A stretch of 57,137 nt of DNA from Deltaproteobacteria bacterium (GTDB lineage Bacteria > Desulfobacterota > Syntrophia > Syntrophales > Smithellaceae). Made by a program: the position numbers and the translations under genes. The stretch lies in the NCBI GenBank assembly GCA_025361065.1, contig JANYAY010000080.1, forward strand, positions 1-57,137, in the 5' to 3' direction. Position 1 is the first letter of the stretch. Every line of letters begins with the position of its first letter. The notes under the pieces were generated by a model that searched no databases, had not been told where the DNA came from, and saw only the letters and a program-made list of their open reading frames with translations. Of this stretch, positions 8,315 through 16,737 are shown one piece after another.

Positions 8315-8537
8315 GAAGCTCATCTCTAGAAGGGTATCGATCCATACCCGAATGAAATCCCGCCTTCATCGCAGCGATGGCCTTCTGTTTCGCCATATCA
8401 TATTTCCTCACGTCCCGGATGATCCTTTCGAGTTCCAGGCGCAACATCCGATTCAGCGATGTCCCTTGCTGTGCCGCAATTATTTTGCCGGCACGGATCA
8501 GGTCTTTATCAAGGCTGATGGTGATATTTTGTTTCAT
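8304..8537 (-). CDS. vapB: RHH/CopG-like antitoxin of the vapBC pair
   Basis: This 77-residue protein begins MKQNITISLDKDLIRAGKIIAAQQG, a beta strand plus helix typical of ribbon-helix-helix antitoxins, and has a polar, charged C-terminal tail that would wrap the toxin. It is first in the pair and overlaps vapC. A strong AGGAGGG site lies 7 bases upstream of the ATG. The 117-base leader contains CACG...CGTG inverted repeats near 8552-8572 that could be an autoregulatory operator; that is an inference. Confidence 0.75.
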   Translation of the reverse strand: MKQNITISLDKDLIRAGKIIAAQQGTSLNRMLRLELERIIRDVRKYDMAKQKAIAAMKAGFHSGMDRYPSRDELHER

Positions 8538-8654
8538 GATAAGCCCTCCTTGTTTGCACGCGGTTTACGTGTATCATGACAGATAGGCAAAATCAACGGG
8601 AAAGACATTTTGGGTATTATCTGACTTTTTTCAAACCTAAGACTTTTTAATACT

Positions 8655-9215
8655 TTAATGGGTCACACCTTCTTTTTTTATTACCTTAAATAGAGTCTTC
8701 CAGATAATCATAATATCAAACAAAAAAGATTGATGATGCATATAGTGTTCATCATACAGAACTTTTACCGGAATAGGGAGATCATCCCTGCCGTTAATTT
8801 GGGCCCACCCGGTGACACCTGGAGTCAATTGTGAAATTCCCTTTTCAGATCTCAGTTTAATCAGATCATCTTGGTTATACAACGCCGGGCGCGGTCCCAC
8901 AAAACTCATATCGCCTTTTAATATGCTCCATAATTGCGGTAGTTCGTCAAGGCTGAATTTTCTAAGGAGTGATCCAACCACAGTCAGATAGAGATCAGGA
9001 TCTTTCATCAAATGGGTGGCCACCTCGGGAGCATCAAGGGTCATCGTGCGATACTTGGGCATCTTGAATATTGTATTATTGACACCCACCCGGTTGGACC
9101 AATATAGTGCCGGGCCTGGAGAAGAGATTTTGATAATTAGAGCAATGAGAATCAGCGGAATGGATAAAAAGCATAGGAGAAAGAGACTCAGCAGAATATC
9201 AAATATACGTTTCAT
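8655..9215 (-). CDS. Initiating phosphoglycosyl transferase (bacterial sugar transferase)
   Basis: This is a small PglC/WcaJ-type transferase of about 186 residues that puts the first sugar phosphate on undecaprenyl phosphate. A single N-terminal reentrant or membrane segment (ILLSLFLLCFLSIPLILIALI) is followed by SPGPALYWSNRVG, the KYRTM segment, FSLDELPQLWSILKGDMSFVGPRP and TPGVTGWAQINGR, all hallmarks of the family. Start 9215 (MKRIFDIL) lies five bases after the upstream epimerase stop; the longer ORF start would overlap that gene. By position it replaces WbpL in the wbjF-wbpL-wbpM order. Confidence 0.9.
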   Translation of the reverse strand: MKRIFDILLSLFLLCFLSIPLILIALIIKISSPGPALYWSNRVGVNNTIFKMPKYRTMTLDAPEVATHLMKDPDLYLTVVGSLLRKFSLDELPQLWSILKGDMSFVGPRPALYNQDDLIKLRSEKGISQLTPGVTGWAQINGRDDLPIPVKVLYDEHYMHHQSFLFDIMIIWKTLFKVIKKEGVTH

Positions 9216-9220
9216 ATTCC

Positions 9221-10225
9221 TTACAAATACCCCATATGCCGCATCTCGCGTATTGCTTCCCGCCAACCTGATTGTAAATTATATCGTGGTAAAAATCCTA
9301 ATTCCTTTTGGATCAAATCGCCGTTGACGGCAACATCTTCACAATATTTATCAATCATCATCCGGATAGCCGGAAGTTTAAGCCCGGTCGCCCGACTGCA
9401 TTTTTCTATAAAGTCGGCAATCATGAGCGAAGGCCAAAGCGGCAATGACAGCCGGGGTGGTTTGCGGCCAAGAGCAAAACAAATGGATCCAATAATTTCA
9501 TTCAATGTATGAAATTGCCCATCGGTGACATTGAATAACCGACCGGCCGCAGCGGGATGAGAAACAGCCAGCAACGCAGCTTGAGCGACATCTTTATCAT
9601 ACACCAGCGTTCGTCGATTAAGTCCACCTCCGATAGGCATAAAGCGGTGGTGAGCCAGAGCATGGATAAGCCGTTCATAGTTGCCCTTAACGCGGGAACC
9701 ATAAACCGCACCGAGACGCAGCACTGTCCCAATCTTTCCGTCATCCGTACCTTTGGCTTCCAAAACAATTTTTTCCGCATCAAGCTTGGTTTGAGCATAG
9801 AATGTATCAGGGCGTGGTGGCGTATCTTCCGTCAATATCCGGCCATTGGACGGCCCGTAAACGGCTATCGTACTGAAGAGCACAACACGCCTGACTCCGG
9901 ACTGAATCGCCGAGGTAACCACGGTCGATGTTCCTCCCACATTGATCCGCTCATATTTGTCTTGCAGGTCAGGCGACGGATTTACAATATGCAGCAGGGC
10001 CGCCAGGTGGATAACTGAATGGACGCCCTGCATGGCAGCCTTCACGGCGGACACATCAGTTATATCACCAATGCGTGTTTCTACATCGTCAGGCCAGATA
10101 CCAGCCGGCGGAGGATCGAGCGACATTGTGCGGACAGAATAACCGGCAGCATGGAAGGCATTTACGATAAGGGGACCAACAGCGCCTGTCGCTCCGGTAA
10201 TTAATATGAGAGGAGCTTTGTTCAT
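9221..10225 (-). CDS. NAD-dependent epimerase/reductase (WbjF-like)
   Basis: This is an extended SDR of 334 residues with TGATGAVGPLI at the N-terminus for NAD(P) binding and the catalytic YAQTK motif near residue 143. It sits between the WbuB/WbjE-like transferase and the initiating sugar transferase, exactly where wbjF lies in Pseudomonas O-antigen loci. Family members reduce or epimerise 4-keto sugars such as the WbpM product. It may therefore make the first sugar of the repeat, but its exact product is unknown. Its start abuts the stop of the upstream glycosyltransferase. Confidence 0.75.
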   Translation of the reverse strand: MNKAPLILITGATGAVGPLIVNAFHAAGYSVRTMSLDPPPAGIWPDDVETRIGDITDVSAVKAAMQGVHSVIHLAALLHIVNPSPDLQDKYERINVGGTSTVVTSAIQSGVRRVVLFSTIAVYGPSNGRILTEDTPPRPDTFYAQTKLDAEKIVLEAKGTDDGKIGTVLRLGAVYGSRVKGNYERLIHALAHHRFMPIGGGLNRRTLVYDKDVAQAALLAVSHPAAAGRLFNVTDGQFHTLNEIIGSICFALGRKPPRLSLPLWPSLMIADFIEKCSRATGLKLPAIRMMIDKYCEDVAVNGDLIQKELGFLPRYNLQSGWREAIREMRHMGYL

Positions 10226-11517
10226 TAATGACTTAATTGGCCAATGGCTTTCTTATGGGGAAGTTCGTATCCTTTACCCAGCAACTTCATAATCAATTCA
10301 TGATAAGTATTGCTAACGGTGGAGCGGGAGTAATCCCGGAGAACAAATTGCCGGGCTTTTAAACCTTTTTCCAGCCAATCATCGCGGTGAACAAATGCCT
10401 GGACAATAGCGGCTGCAAGTGCCGCAGCATCACCCGACCGAACAACAACCCCACCTTCCGATTTTGTCACCAGGCGGGCAAGGTCGGAATCGTCGTCAGT
10501 GCAGGCAATCACAGGGCGGGCACAAGCCATGATCCGGTAAACCTTCGACGGGACCCCGTCGTTGCATGTGCCGGGAGCTTGTGATACAAACGAGGCATCC
10601 ACTGCGGCATAGGCCTCGGCCATTAACGAATAGGGCTGATAGGCCAGAAATGTAACATTCATAAGTTTCAGCTTCCGAGCCTTCTCCATCAGTAAAGAAC
10701 GTTCGCTGCCATCGCCCATCATCAGAAAATGAATTCCTTCCTCATTTTGGAGCTGATGAGCTGCCTCAATCAATGTTTCCAGACCTTGTGGCACACCCAT
10801 ATTGCCGGCATAACTGATGACGAACTTATTGTGGAGATCATAGCGGCGGCTGAAATTATTATCCTTCGGAAGGGGATAAAAATCATCTATATCAACAAAA
10901 TTGGGGATGACCTGAATCTTCGCTTCCAAAGTACCCTTGGCGCGAATATGATTCGCCATACCATCCGAAATCACTGCCAGGGCTTGCGCCTTCGTATAAA
11001 CAAAACTTTCCAGCAGCTGAAGTCCTTTGATTATCCATACATTCCGCAGCACACCCAGATTCACAGCCACGTCCGGATATATTTCCTGGACGTTGTATAT
11101 AAAAGGACACTTACGCCACAAACCGATAAGCCACGCGCTAACACCGATTGTCAGCGGCGGAGAGGGAGCCAGGATAACATCCGGCTTAAACCGGGTTATA
11201 AGTCCCGCTGTTGTGCTGATAAAATGGAAACCCAACCAGGCAAAAATTCGAAGCAGCTTGCTTGGACCCTTCCGGGGCATCCAGGCATGCAAAACTTCAA
11301 TTCCGTGATAATTGCTTCGCTGAAGAAGCCTGCCCCAATAGGTTTTCAGTGGTTGCGCCGCCAGAGCTACGGCATCATCATTAAAATGGGGCACGGTAGA
11401 GATCACGAACACATCATGACCCCGCGACTGGAGATCCAGCGCCAAGTCCCCCATAATTTGGGCTGTGGATACGTTATCAGGCCGGAATATCAGAGAGAGG
11501 ATTAAAATACGCGCCAT
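10225..11517 (-). CDS. GT4 glycosyltransferase, WbuB/WbjE-like (candidate L-FucNAc transferase)
   Basis: This GT-B enzyme of 430 residues has an N-terminal acceptor domain and a C-terminal GT4 domain with YAGNMGVPQGLETLIEAA and VSQAPGTCNDGVPSKVYRIMACARPVIA. The WbuB family, found next to fnlABC genes, is thought to add N-acetyl-L-fucosamine to the lipid-linked first sugar. Start 11517 (MARILIL) overlaps the FnlC stop as TAATG; the longer ORF would read into that gene. Position after FnlC supports the FucNAc assignment, which is an inference. Confidence 0.82.
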   Translation of the reverse strand: MARILILSLIFRPDNVSTAQIMGDLALDLQSRGHDVFVISTVPHFNDDAVALAAQPLKTYWGRLLQRSNYHGIEVLHAWMPRKGPSKLLRIFAWLGFHFISTTAGLITRFKPDVILAPSPPLTIGVSAWLIGLWRKCPFIYNVQEIYPDVAVNLGVLRNVWIIKGLQLLESFVYTKAQALAVISDGMANHIRAKGTLEAKIQVIPNFVDIDDFYPLPKDNNFSRRYDLHNKFVISYAGNMGVPQGLETLIEAAHQLQNEEGIHFLMMGDGSERSLLMEKARKLKLMNVTFLAYQPYSLMAEAYAAVDASFVSQAPGTCNDGVPSKVYRIMACARPVIACTDDDSDLARLVTKSEGGVVVRSGDAAALAAAIVQAFVHRDDWLEKGLKARQFVLRDYSRSTVSNTYHELIMKLLGKGYELPHKKAIGQLSH

Positions 11518-12647
11518 TAAGACGAAACCTGTTTCTGCCACACAGTCCGGTTAACATAATCCGTATAGCTCATGATGATGCGCAAAACCTTTTGTGAAAC
11601 ATCAGGGACATCATAGTCGCGTACTACATTTAGCAATCGGTCGACGCCGCGGGATTGGCCATCCAAGATTGCCAGGCCCTCCTCAATCCTTTCCCGATTC
11701 AAACCGACCATCATCACAGATCCTTCTTCCATGCCTTCTGGACGCTCGTGAGCCTGACGGATATTGAGAGCGGGGAAATTTAAAATGGAAGCCTCCTCCG
11801 TTATTGTGCCGCTGTCCGAAAGCACGGCGCAGGCATTCATCTCCAGTTTTACATAATCCAGCAGCCCGAAGGGCTTGTGCAGATTCACCAGTTCCGGCAG
11901 GGCAATTCCTTCCTGCTCGATGCGCTTTCTCGTCCGGGGATGGGTGGTCATGATAATCCGTTTTCCGTAAGTTGCGGCCAAACCCTGCAAAAGATCAATT
12001 AGGCCCCGGAAATTGATTTCATCATCGATATTTTCTTCCCGGTGGCAACTGACAACGAAATAATTCAGGGGCATAAGCCCTAATGTATCCAGCACGCACG
12101 ATTGTTCGATCTTCGGCAGATAATAATTTAATACCTCGCGCATGGGACTGCCTGTTTTAATTATCCGCTCCGGCGGTATTCCCTCCCGCAATAAATACTC
12201 ACGGCTGATAGTGCTATAGGGCATGTTGATATCACTGATATGGTCCACTATCTTGCGGTTAATCTCTTCAGGAACCCGCTGGTCGAAGCAACGGTTTCCC
12301 GCCTCCATATGAAAGACCGGTATTTTCCGACGTTTCGCCGGATAAGCCGCTAAACAACTATTGGTATCGCCCAGAATCAGGATTGCATCCGGATTTTCCA
12401 TGGCCAGAACATCATCTACCTGGCTGATGATCAGGCCAACTGTTTGGGCTGGATTTTTGGCGGCGGCCTCAAGAAAGTGGTCCGGCTTCCGTATCTCCAG
12501 CTCATCAAAAAACACCTGGTTTAATTCATAGTCGTAATTCTGACCGGTATGCACCAGGACATGATTGCTGTAACGTTCGAACACACTGATAACCCGGCTG
12601 AGACGAATGATCTCCGGGCGGGTACCGACAATAGTCATGACTTTCAT
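11517..12647 (-). CDS. fnlC: UDP-L-FucNAc 2-epimerase (FnlC/WbjD/Cap5G)
   Basis: This is a non-hydrolysing UDP-HexNAc 2-epimerase-type enzyme that carries out the last step of UDP-N-acetyl-L-fucosamine synthesis. It has the [14 protein letters not shown] start, the [15 protein letters not shown] segment and the [13 protein letters not shown] nucleotide site. Start 12647 follows a strong AAGGAG site at good spacing; the ORF-track start at 12674 would overlap fnlB. It is directly downstream of fnlB and fnlA, completing the pathway. Confidence 0.92.
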   Translation of the reverse strand: MKVMTIVGTRPEIIRLSRVISVFERYSNHVLVHTGQNYDYELNQVFFDELEIRKPDHFLEAAAKNPAQTVGLIISQVDDVLAMENPDAILILGDTNSCLAAYPAKRRKIPVFHMEAGNRCFDQRVPEEINRKIVDHISDINMPYSTISREYLLREGIPPERIIKTGSPMREVLNYYLPKIEQSCVLDTLGLMPLNYFVVSCHREENIDDEINFRGLIDLLQGLAATYGKRIIMTTHPRTRKRIEQEGIALPELVNLHKPFGLLDYVKLEMNACAVLSDSGTITEEASILNFPALNIRQAHERPEGMEEGSVMMVGLNRERIEEGLAILDGQSRGVDRLLNVVRDYDVPDVSQKVLRIIMSYTDYVNRTVWQKQVSS

Positions 12648-12666
12648 ATTGGCTCCTTCATATCCT

Positions 12667-13779
12667 TCAGACATTCATTGTAAAGGTATCGGGAATATTC
12701 GGATTGAAAATTTCATCTGCCCAAAAAAGTACGATTAACTCACTTCCGCCCACATTTTCGATGGAATGGGTGTAGCCCGGAGGAATATCCACGACACGAA
12801 ACTCATTGCCGGAAACAGGGTATTCGATGATTTCACCGCCAAGTATCTGTCGAAACCTTATCACCGCTTCCCCTTCCAAGACGACAAATTTCTCCACTTT
12901 TGTATCATGATAATGGTTGCCCCTAGTGATACCCGGTCTAGTACGAGAAACAAATATTTGTCCCATATGAGGCGATTTCAATAGCTCTGCCAGATCTCCT
13001 CTGGAATCAGCTTGCCGGTTTAAAGCGTAAGAGAAGGAATCAATAGGAAGGCACGAAACATAGGTTGCATAGAGGGCATGAACTAAAGGGATGCTCATAT
13101 CCGGCAAGGCGAGATTTATCCGGCTATCCCGAAACCCCTGGATCGTTTCCGCCAAATCACCAAGAGACATTCGATATGTCGGTTCCACCAGACAATACTT
13201 ACCATCTGAAACCGGCATGCGACCTGCTAAAACACCAATGAAAGCAGTGACCACATCATCAATATAAACCAAGTCGACTTCTTTATCTGAATCGGAGATA
13301 GAAATGGGCAAGTCACGAGCAATATTGTGGCAAAAAGTGGCAACCACCGAATTGTAATTAGGCTGGCACCATTTACCGAAAACACCTGATAGCCGAAATA
13401 CAAATACCGACGCCCTTGTTTCTCTGCCAAAATTGAATACGGTCTCTTCGGCCTTGCGTTTGGAAAGACCATAGGGGTTGTCCATGGTGGCTTGGCTGGT
13501 TGAAGATATTACAAGCAAGGGGTTACGATCCATCTGTCTCAGAGTATCGCAGATACTCCTCGTTAAATTAACATTCCCTTCCGTGAACTCTTCAGTACGC
13601 TCCGGCCGATTCACTCCGGCTAAGTGATAAATCACATCCGCCTTAGTTAGGCCTTTTTCCAGAAGACTTCCCGGGGAGCCTAAGTCGTATTCGATTATAT
13701 CAACGTCAGTCCTTCGCTTGAGAGCGAAAACCAAGTTCTTCCCAATAAATCCCTTAGCTCCCGTTACCAATACATTCAT
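12667..13779 (-). CDS. fnlB: Bifunctional UDP-sugar reductase with cupin tail (FnlB/WbjC/Cap5F)
   Basis: Residues 1-270 form an SDR domain ([12 protein letters not shown]; active-site YGLSKRKAE). The C-terminal 100 residues form a cupin ([36 protein letters not shown]). FnlB-type enzymes epimerise at C3 and reduce the 4-keto group of the FnlA product to UDP-N-acetyl-L-talosamine-type intermediate. Length and domain order match the family. The gene is 53 bases after fnlA and 19 before the fnlC start. Confidence 0.92.
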   Translation of the reverse strand: MNVLVTGAKGFIGKNLVFALKRRTDVDIIEYDLGSPGSLLEKGLTKADVIYHLAGVNRPERTEEFTEGNVNLTRSICDTLRQMDRNPLLVISSTSQATMDNPYGLSKRKAEETVFNFGRETRASVFVFRLSGVFGKWCQPNYNSVVATFCHNIARDLPISISDSDKEVDLVYIDDVVTAFIGVLAGRMPVSDGKYCLVEPTYRMSLGDLAETIQGFRDSRINLALPDMSIPLVHALYATYVSCLPIDSFSYALNRQADSRGDLAELLKSPHMGQIFVSRTRPGITRGNHYHDTKVEKFVVLEGEAVIRFRQILGGEIIEYPVSGNEFRVVDIPPGYTHSIENVGGSELIVLFWADEIFNPNIPDTFTMNV

Positions 13780-13832
13780 TCAGCTATCCTATTTTCACCT
13801 TAATTCTGACATTTGGTTTTCACAATGATACT

Positions 13833-14858
13833 CTATAATTCTATTTTCCCCGTCTTCAACGCCATCTGCACAAAATCCAATTTCATCAGCAGTTCAATCA
13901 TTCCATCCTCATCTAACTGCTGCGTATTGTGTGAATGATAATCATCATGGCCGGCAATCTCCGTTATACCTTCAGTAAAATAGCACGCATAGTTCAAGTC
14001 ACGGATATCCGGAGAAATCCGGTAATAACTGCCCATATCTTCGGCGCGCGCCATCTCTTCACGTGTCAGTAATGTCTCATAAAGTTTTTCTCCATGCCGT
14101 GTACCGATGATGCGGATTTCATTTTTTCCTTTGAACAGTTTTTTTAGTGCTTTGGCCAGTATTTCAATTGTCGCCGCTGGAGCCTTCTGGACAAAAACAT
14201 CTCCTGAATTTCCGTTTTTAAAAGCGTAGGCCACAAGGTCTACCGCATCATCAATAGACATCATAAAACGGGTCATGAGAGGATCAGTAATGGTCAACGG
14301 TTCACCCGCCAAGATCTGGCTAATGAAAAGAGGAATGACAGAACCCCGGGACCCCATGACGTTTCCGTAACGGGTCCCGCAGAATATCGTTCCCAAATCA
14401 CAGTGGGCGCGCGCCTTGGCGATCATGAGCTTTTCCATGAGCGCTTTCGACATCCCCATCGCATTGATGGGATAAACGGCCTTGTCTGTACTGAGCACAA
14501 TCATGTTCTTGACGTTGCAAGCCAAGGCGGCCTTCATGGCATTATCTGCGCCAATAGCGTTTGTCCGGATCGCCTCCATCGGGAAAAATTCACAGGATGG
14601 CACCTGCTTTAAGGCCGCCGCGTGAAAAACGAGATCGACATTGTTCATCGCGGAAAAAATACTATCATAATCCCTGACATTGCCTATATAAAATTTAACT
14701 TTAGGATTCCTCAGTGCATTACGCATTTCATCTTGCTTTTTTTCGTCGCGCGAAAAGATCCTGATTTCTTTGATATCTGTATCCAAAAAACGGTGCAATA
14801 CAGCGTTGCCAAATGTGCCTGTGCCACCTGTAATTAAAAGAATTTTGTCTTTAAACAT
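13833..14858 (-). CDS. fnlA: UDP-GlcNAc 4,6-dehydratase/5-epimerase (FnlA/WbjB/Cap5E)
   Basis: This is a soluble 341-residue SDR with ITGGTGTFGNAVL for NAD binding and STDKAVYPINAMGMSK, the TDK plus MxxxK active site of the inverting UDP-GlcNAc dehydratases. It converts UDP-GlcNAc to 2-acetamido-2,6-dideoxy-L-hexos-4-ulose forms on the L-FucNAc route. It is homologous to PseB, and the L-arabino keto sugar made by PseB lies on its reaction path. Because no other PseB is present, it might also feed pseudaminate synthesis. The start overlaps the end of hisF2 by eight bases. Confidence 0.92.
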   Translation of the reverse strand: MFKDKILLITGGTGTFGNAVLHRFLDTDIKEIRIFSRDEKKQDEMRNALRNPKVKFYIGNVRDYDSIFSAMNNVDLVFHAAALKQVPSCEFFPMEAIRTNAIGADNAMKAALACNVKNMIVLSTDKAVYPINAMGMSKALMEKLMIAKARAHCDLGTIFCGTRYGNVMGSRGSVIPLFISQILAGEPLTITDPLMTRFMMSIDDAVDLVAYAFKNGNSGDVFVQKAPAATIEILAKALKKLFKGKNEIRIIGTRHGEKLYETLLTREEMARAEDMGSYYRISPDIRDLNYACYFTEGITEIAGHDDYHSHNTQQLDEDGMIELLMKLDFVQMALKTGKIEL

Positions 14859-15645
14859 ACTTAAACCTCAAGGGATAATGTTCCTCAATAAGAGCATCTT
14901 TTTCTGATCTGGTCGGATAATTTATAAGCACCGCTCTGTAAATTCCTTTAAAAACGAATAAACTGCCGGCGGCAGCGCCGATAATCCCACACTTTTTAAT
15001 AAGCTGACCTATGTCATGAAGAGACCCAGCACCACCAATCACTGTTAGAGGTATATTTATCGCCATACGTATTTTCTCAACTAAAGCAAGATCATAGCCT
15101 TTCATCATGCCATCGTTATCTATACAATTCAGGATCACTTCACCAGCGCCAACATCTTCAAGTTGTTTCGCAAAAGCAATCGGACATTTGCCTGTCTTCT
15201 TTTTCCCATTATGCGTATAGACTTCATAATTTCCGCCTATTAATTTTCTCTTCGCATCAATAACCACTGCAACACTCTGACTGCCGATTTGTTTTGCCAT
15301 CTGAGAAACCAACTCTGGATTATCCGCAACAGCGGAACTTATCGCCACTTTCTCTACACCCAAACCGATTATTCTTTGAGCCTGATCAGCTGTCTTTATA
15401 CCACCGCCATAACAAAAAGGCATCCGGCATTCAGCAGCTAAATTTTCAATCATTTTTAAATCCGGCTCTGTATTGCGAAAAGACGCATCAATGTCTAAAA
15501 CCATCAGTTCGTCAACTTCCTTTTCGTTGAAAATCCGCACCGCGTTAATGGGATCACCGACGTACTTGGCGTTCTTGAAATTGACTGTTTTTACCAGTCC
15601 CTTATTTTTTATGAGCAGGCAGGGAATGATTCTTGGTCTTAGCAT
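14851..15645 (-). CDS. hisF2: HisF-like cyclase subunit for sugar amidination (HisF2)
   Basis: This is a TIM-barrel homologue of HisF (264 residues) starting MLRPRIIPCLLIKNKGLVKTVNF, with MVLDIDAS and GGAGSLHDIG phosphate-binding loops. Next to HisH2 and WbpG it most likely channels ammonia for sugar amidation, as in Pseudomonas O-antigen loci, rather than making histidine; no other his genes are near. It lacks a visible ribosome site because a pyrimidine-rich cassette end (ttacttttcactttttacttcttactt on the coding strand) lies directly upstream. Confidence 0.85.
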   Translation of the reverse strand: MLRPRIIPCLLIKNKGLVKTVNFKNAKYVGDPINAVRIFNEKEVDELMVLDIDASFRNTEPDLKMIENLAAECRMPFCYGGGIKTADQAQRIIGLGVEKVAISSAVADNPELVSQMAKQIGSQSVAVVIDAKRKLIGGNYEVYTHNGKKKTGKCPIAFAKQLEDVGAGEVILNCIDNDGMMKGYDLALVEKIRMAINIPLTVIGGAGSLHDIGQLIKKCGIIGAAAGSLFVFKGIYRAVLINYPTRSEKDALIEEHYPLRFKYV

Positions 15646-15696
15646 ATATTTAAGTAAGAAGTAAAAAGTGAAAAGTAAGGAGACGTTGAGATAGCA

Positions 15697-16059
15697 TTAT
15701 TGTTTATCCTTTATTGAATGTATTAAGCCAGACAGCATTTTGTCCTCTTCAATGAGTTTTGCATTCATAGTTGTCCAGGATTCCTGGTTGGTCAATTTAA
15801 GACGTTGCGCTATTTCCAACTGGGTATCCAGTTCTGAGAGTGACCCTTGTGCTATGTGAAGAAAATTGATGAACTCTTTCTGTGTATTCCGTGCGGCACC
15901 TTCGGAAATATTACTCGGTATACTAACCGCACAACGTCGCATCTGAGAAGTCAGGCCAAACTTTTCCCCTGTTGGAAATGATTCTGTAAGAGTATATACA
16001 TCCATAACGATATCCATGGCAAGCTGCCAAACTTTCAACTTCTTATGAGGCTTATCCAT
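15697..16059 (-). CDS. Four-helix-bundle protein (23S rRNA intervening-sequence protein family)
   Basis: This 120-residue protein has the family pattern: KKLKVWQLAMDIVMDVYTLTESFP, then FGLTSQMRRCAVSIPSNISEGAARN and FLHIAQGSLSELDTQLEIA. Members form small pentameric helical bundles, are found as insertions in 23S rRNA genes and in accessory regions, and have no known catalytic role. Here the gene splits the HisF2-HisH2 pair. It is flanked by a 14-bp tandem repeat upstream and a pyrimidine-rich tract downstream, as a mobile cassette would be. Confidence 0.88.
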   Translation of the reverse strand: MDKPHKKLKVWQLAMDIVMDVYTLTESFPTGEKFGLTSQMRRCAVSIPSNISEGAARNTQKEFINFLHIAQGSLSELDTQLEIAQRLKLTNQESWTTMNAKLIEEDKMLSGLIHSIKDKQ

Positions 16060-16080
16060 TTCGCACCTCTCCTATCTCCT

Positions 16081-16120
16081 CACTCCTAACTCTCCACTCC
16101 TAACTCTCCACTCCTAACTT
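16081..16120. repeat. 14-bp tandem repeat at four-helix-bundle cassette border
   Basis: The unit cactcctaactctc occurs at 16081-16094 and 16095-16108, with a partial third copy (cactcctaactt) at 16109-16120. The hisH2 stop codon (16114-16116) lies inside the third copy, so the insertion has set the end of that gene. Similar purine/pyrimidine repeats commonly border four-helix-bundle genes. Confidence 0.7.
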
Positions 16121-16737
16121 CTTTCCATTTCCGCAAAGTTTTTCAAAAGCTGAGTTCCATATTGATGGCTTTTTTCCGGATGAAATTGTACACCAAAAAT
16201 ATTCCCGACATTAATTGCACAAGTAAAGGATCCGCCGTAATCAGTTACCGCAATAACATCATCATTATTCTGAACATGAAAATAGTAGGAATGCAGGAAA
16301 TAAAAGCGAGCATCTTGTTCAAGCCCTTTAAACAACTTGCTTCTTTTAGTCGGTTTCACATCGTTCCAGCCCATATGAGGGAGATGTGTTCTATGCATTA
16401 ACATCGACGGTTTCATTCTCTTGACTTTCCCATCAATCCATCCCAATCCCGGGAAAGCACCTTCCTCACTGGAACGTGATAACATTTGCATCCCCACGCA
16501 GATGCCTAAGACCGGCACACGACGCTTAAGAACAAGTTCATCAAGAACCTGCCGCAATCCCGATTCATCAAGCAGATGCATCGCATGGTCAAACGATCCA
16601 ACACCAGGCAATATTAATTTATCTGCGGTTTTCAGGTCGTCTGGCTGCTTAACAATCAGGGTTGGTATATTCAGTCTATAATAGACATTGGCAAATGCTT
16701 TCACATTGCCCAACCCATAATCAATTATTGCTATCAT
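16114..16737 (-). CDS. hisH2: HisH-like glutamine amidotransferase subunit (HisH2)
   Basis: This is a class I glutamine amidotransferase of 207 residues. The nucleophile Cys is in LGICVGMQML (near residue 80) and the catalytic His-Glu pair is in VQFHPEKSH near the C-terminus. It would release ammonia from glutamine and pass it through HisF2 to WbpG for amidine formation on an N-acetyl sugar. The gene overlaps wbpG by four bases. Its final residues and TAG stop are supplied by the neighbouring 14-bp repeat. Confidence 0.88.
   Translation of the reverse strand: MIAIIDYGLGNVKAFANVYYRLNIPTLIVKQPDDLKTADKLILPGVGSFDHAMHLLDESGLRQVLDELVLKRRVPVLGICVGMQMLSRSSEEGAFPGLGWIDGKVKRMKPSMLMHRTHLPHMGWNDVKPTKRSKLFKGLEQDARFYFLHSYYFHVQNNDDVIAVTDYGGSFTCAINVGNIFGVQFHPEKSHQYGTQLLKNFAEMERS

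Noticed and set aside
15697-16059. Evidence of a nearby 23S rRNA gene because of the intervening-sequence protein
   Set aside because: No rRNA sequence is present; the family also occurs as free cassettes.
16081-16120. CRISPR array
   Set aside because: The repeats are 14 bp and directly joined, without spacers or cas genes.
14851-16737. hisF and hisH as histidine biosynthesis genes
   Set aside because: No other his genes are present, and the pair accompanies wbpG in a sugar locus.
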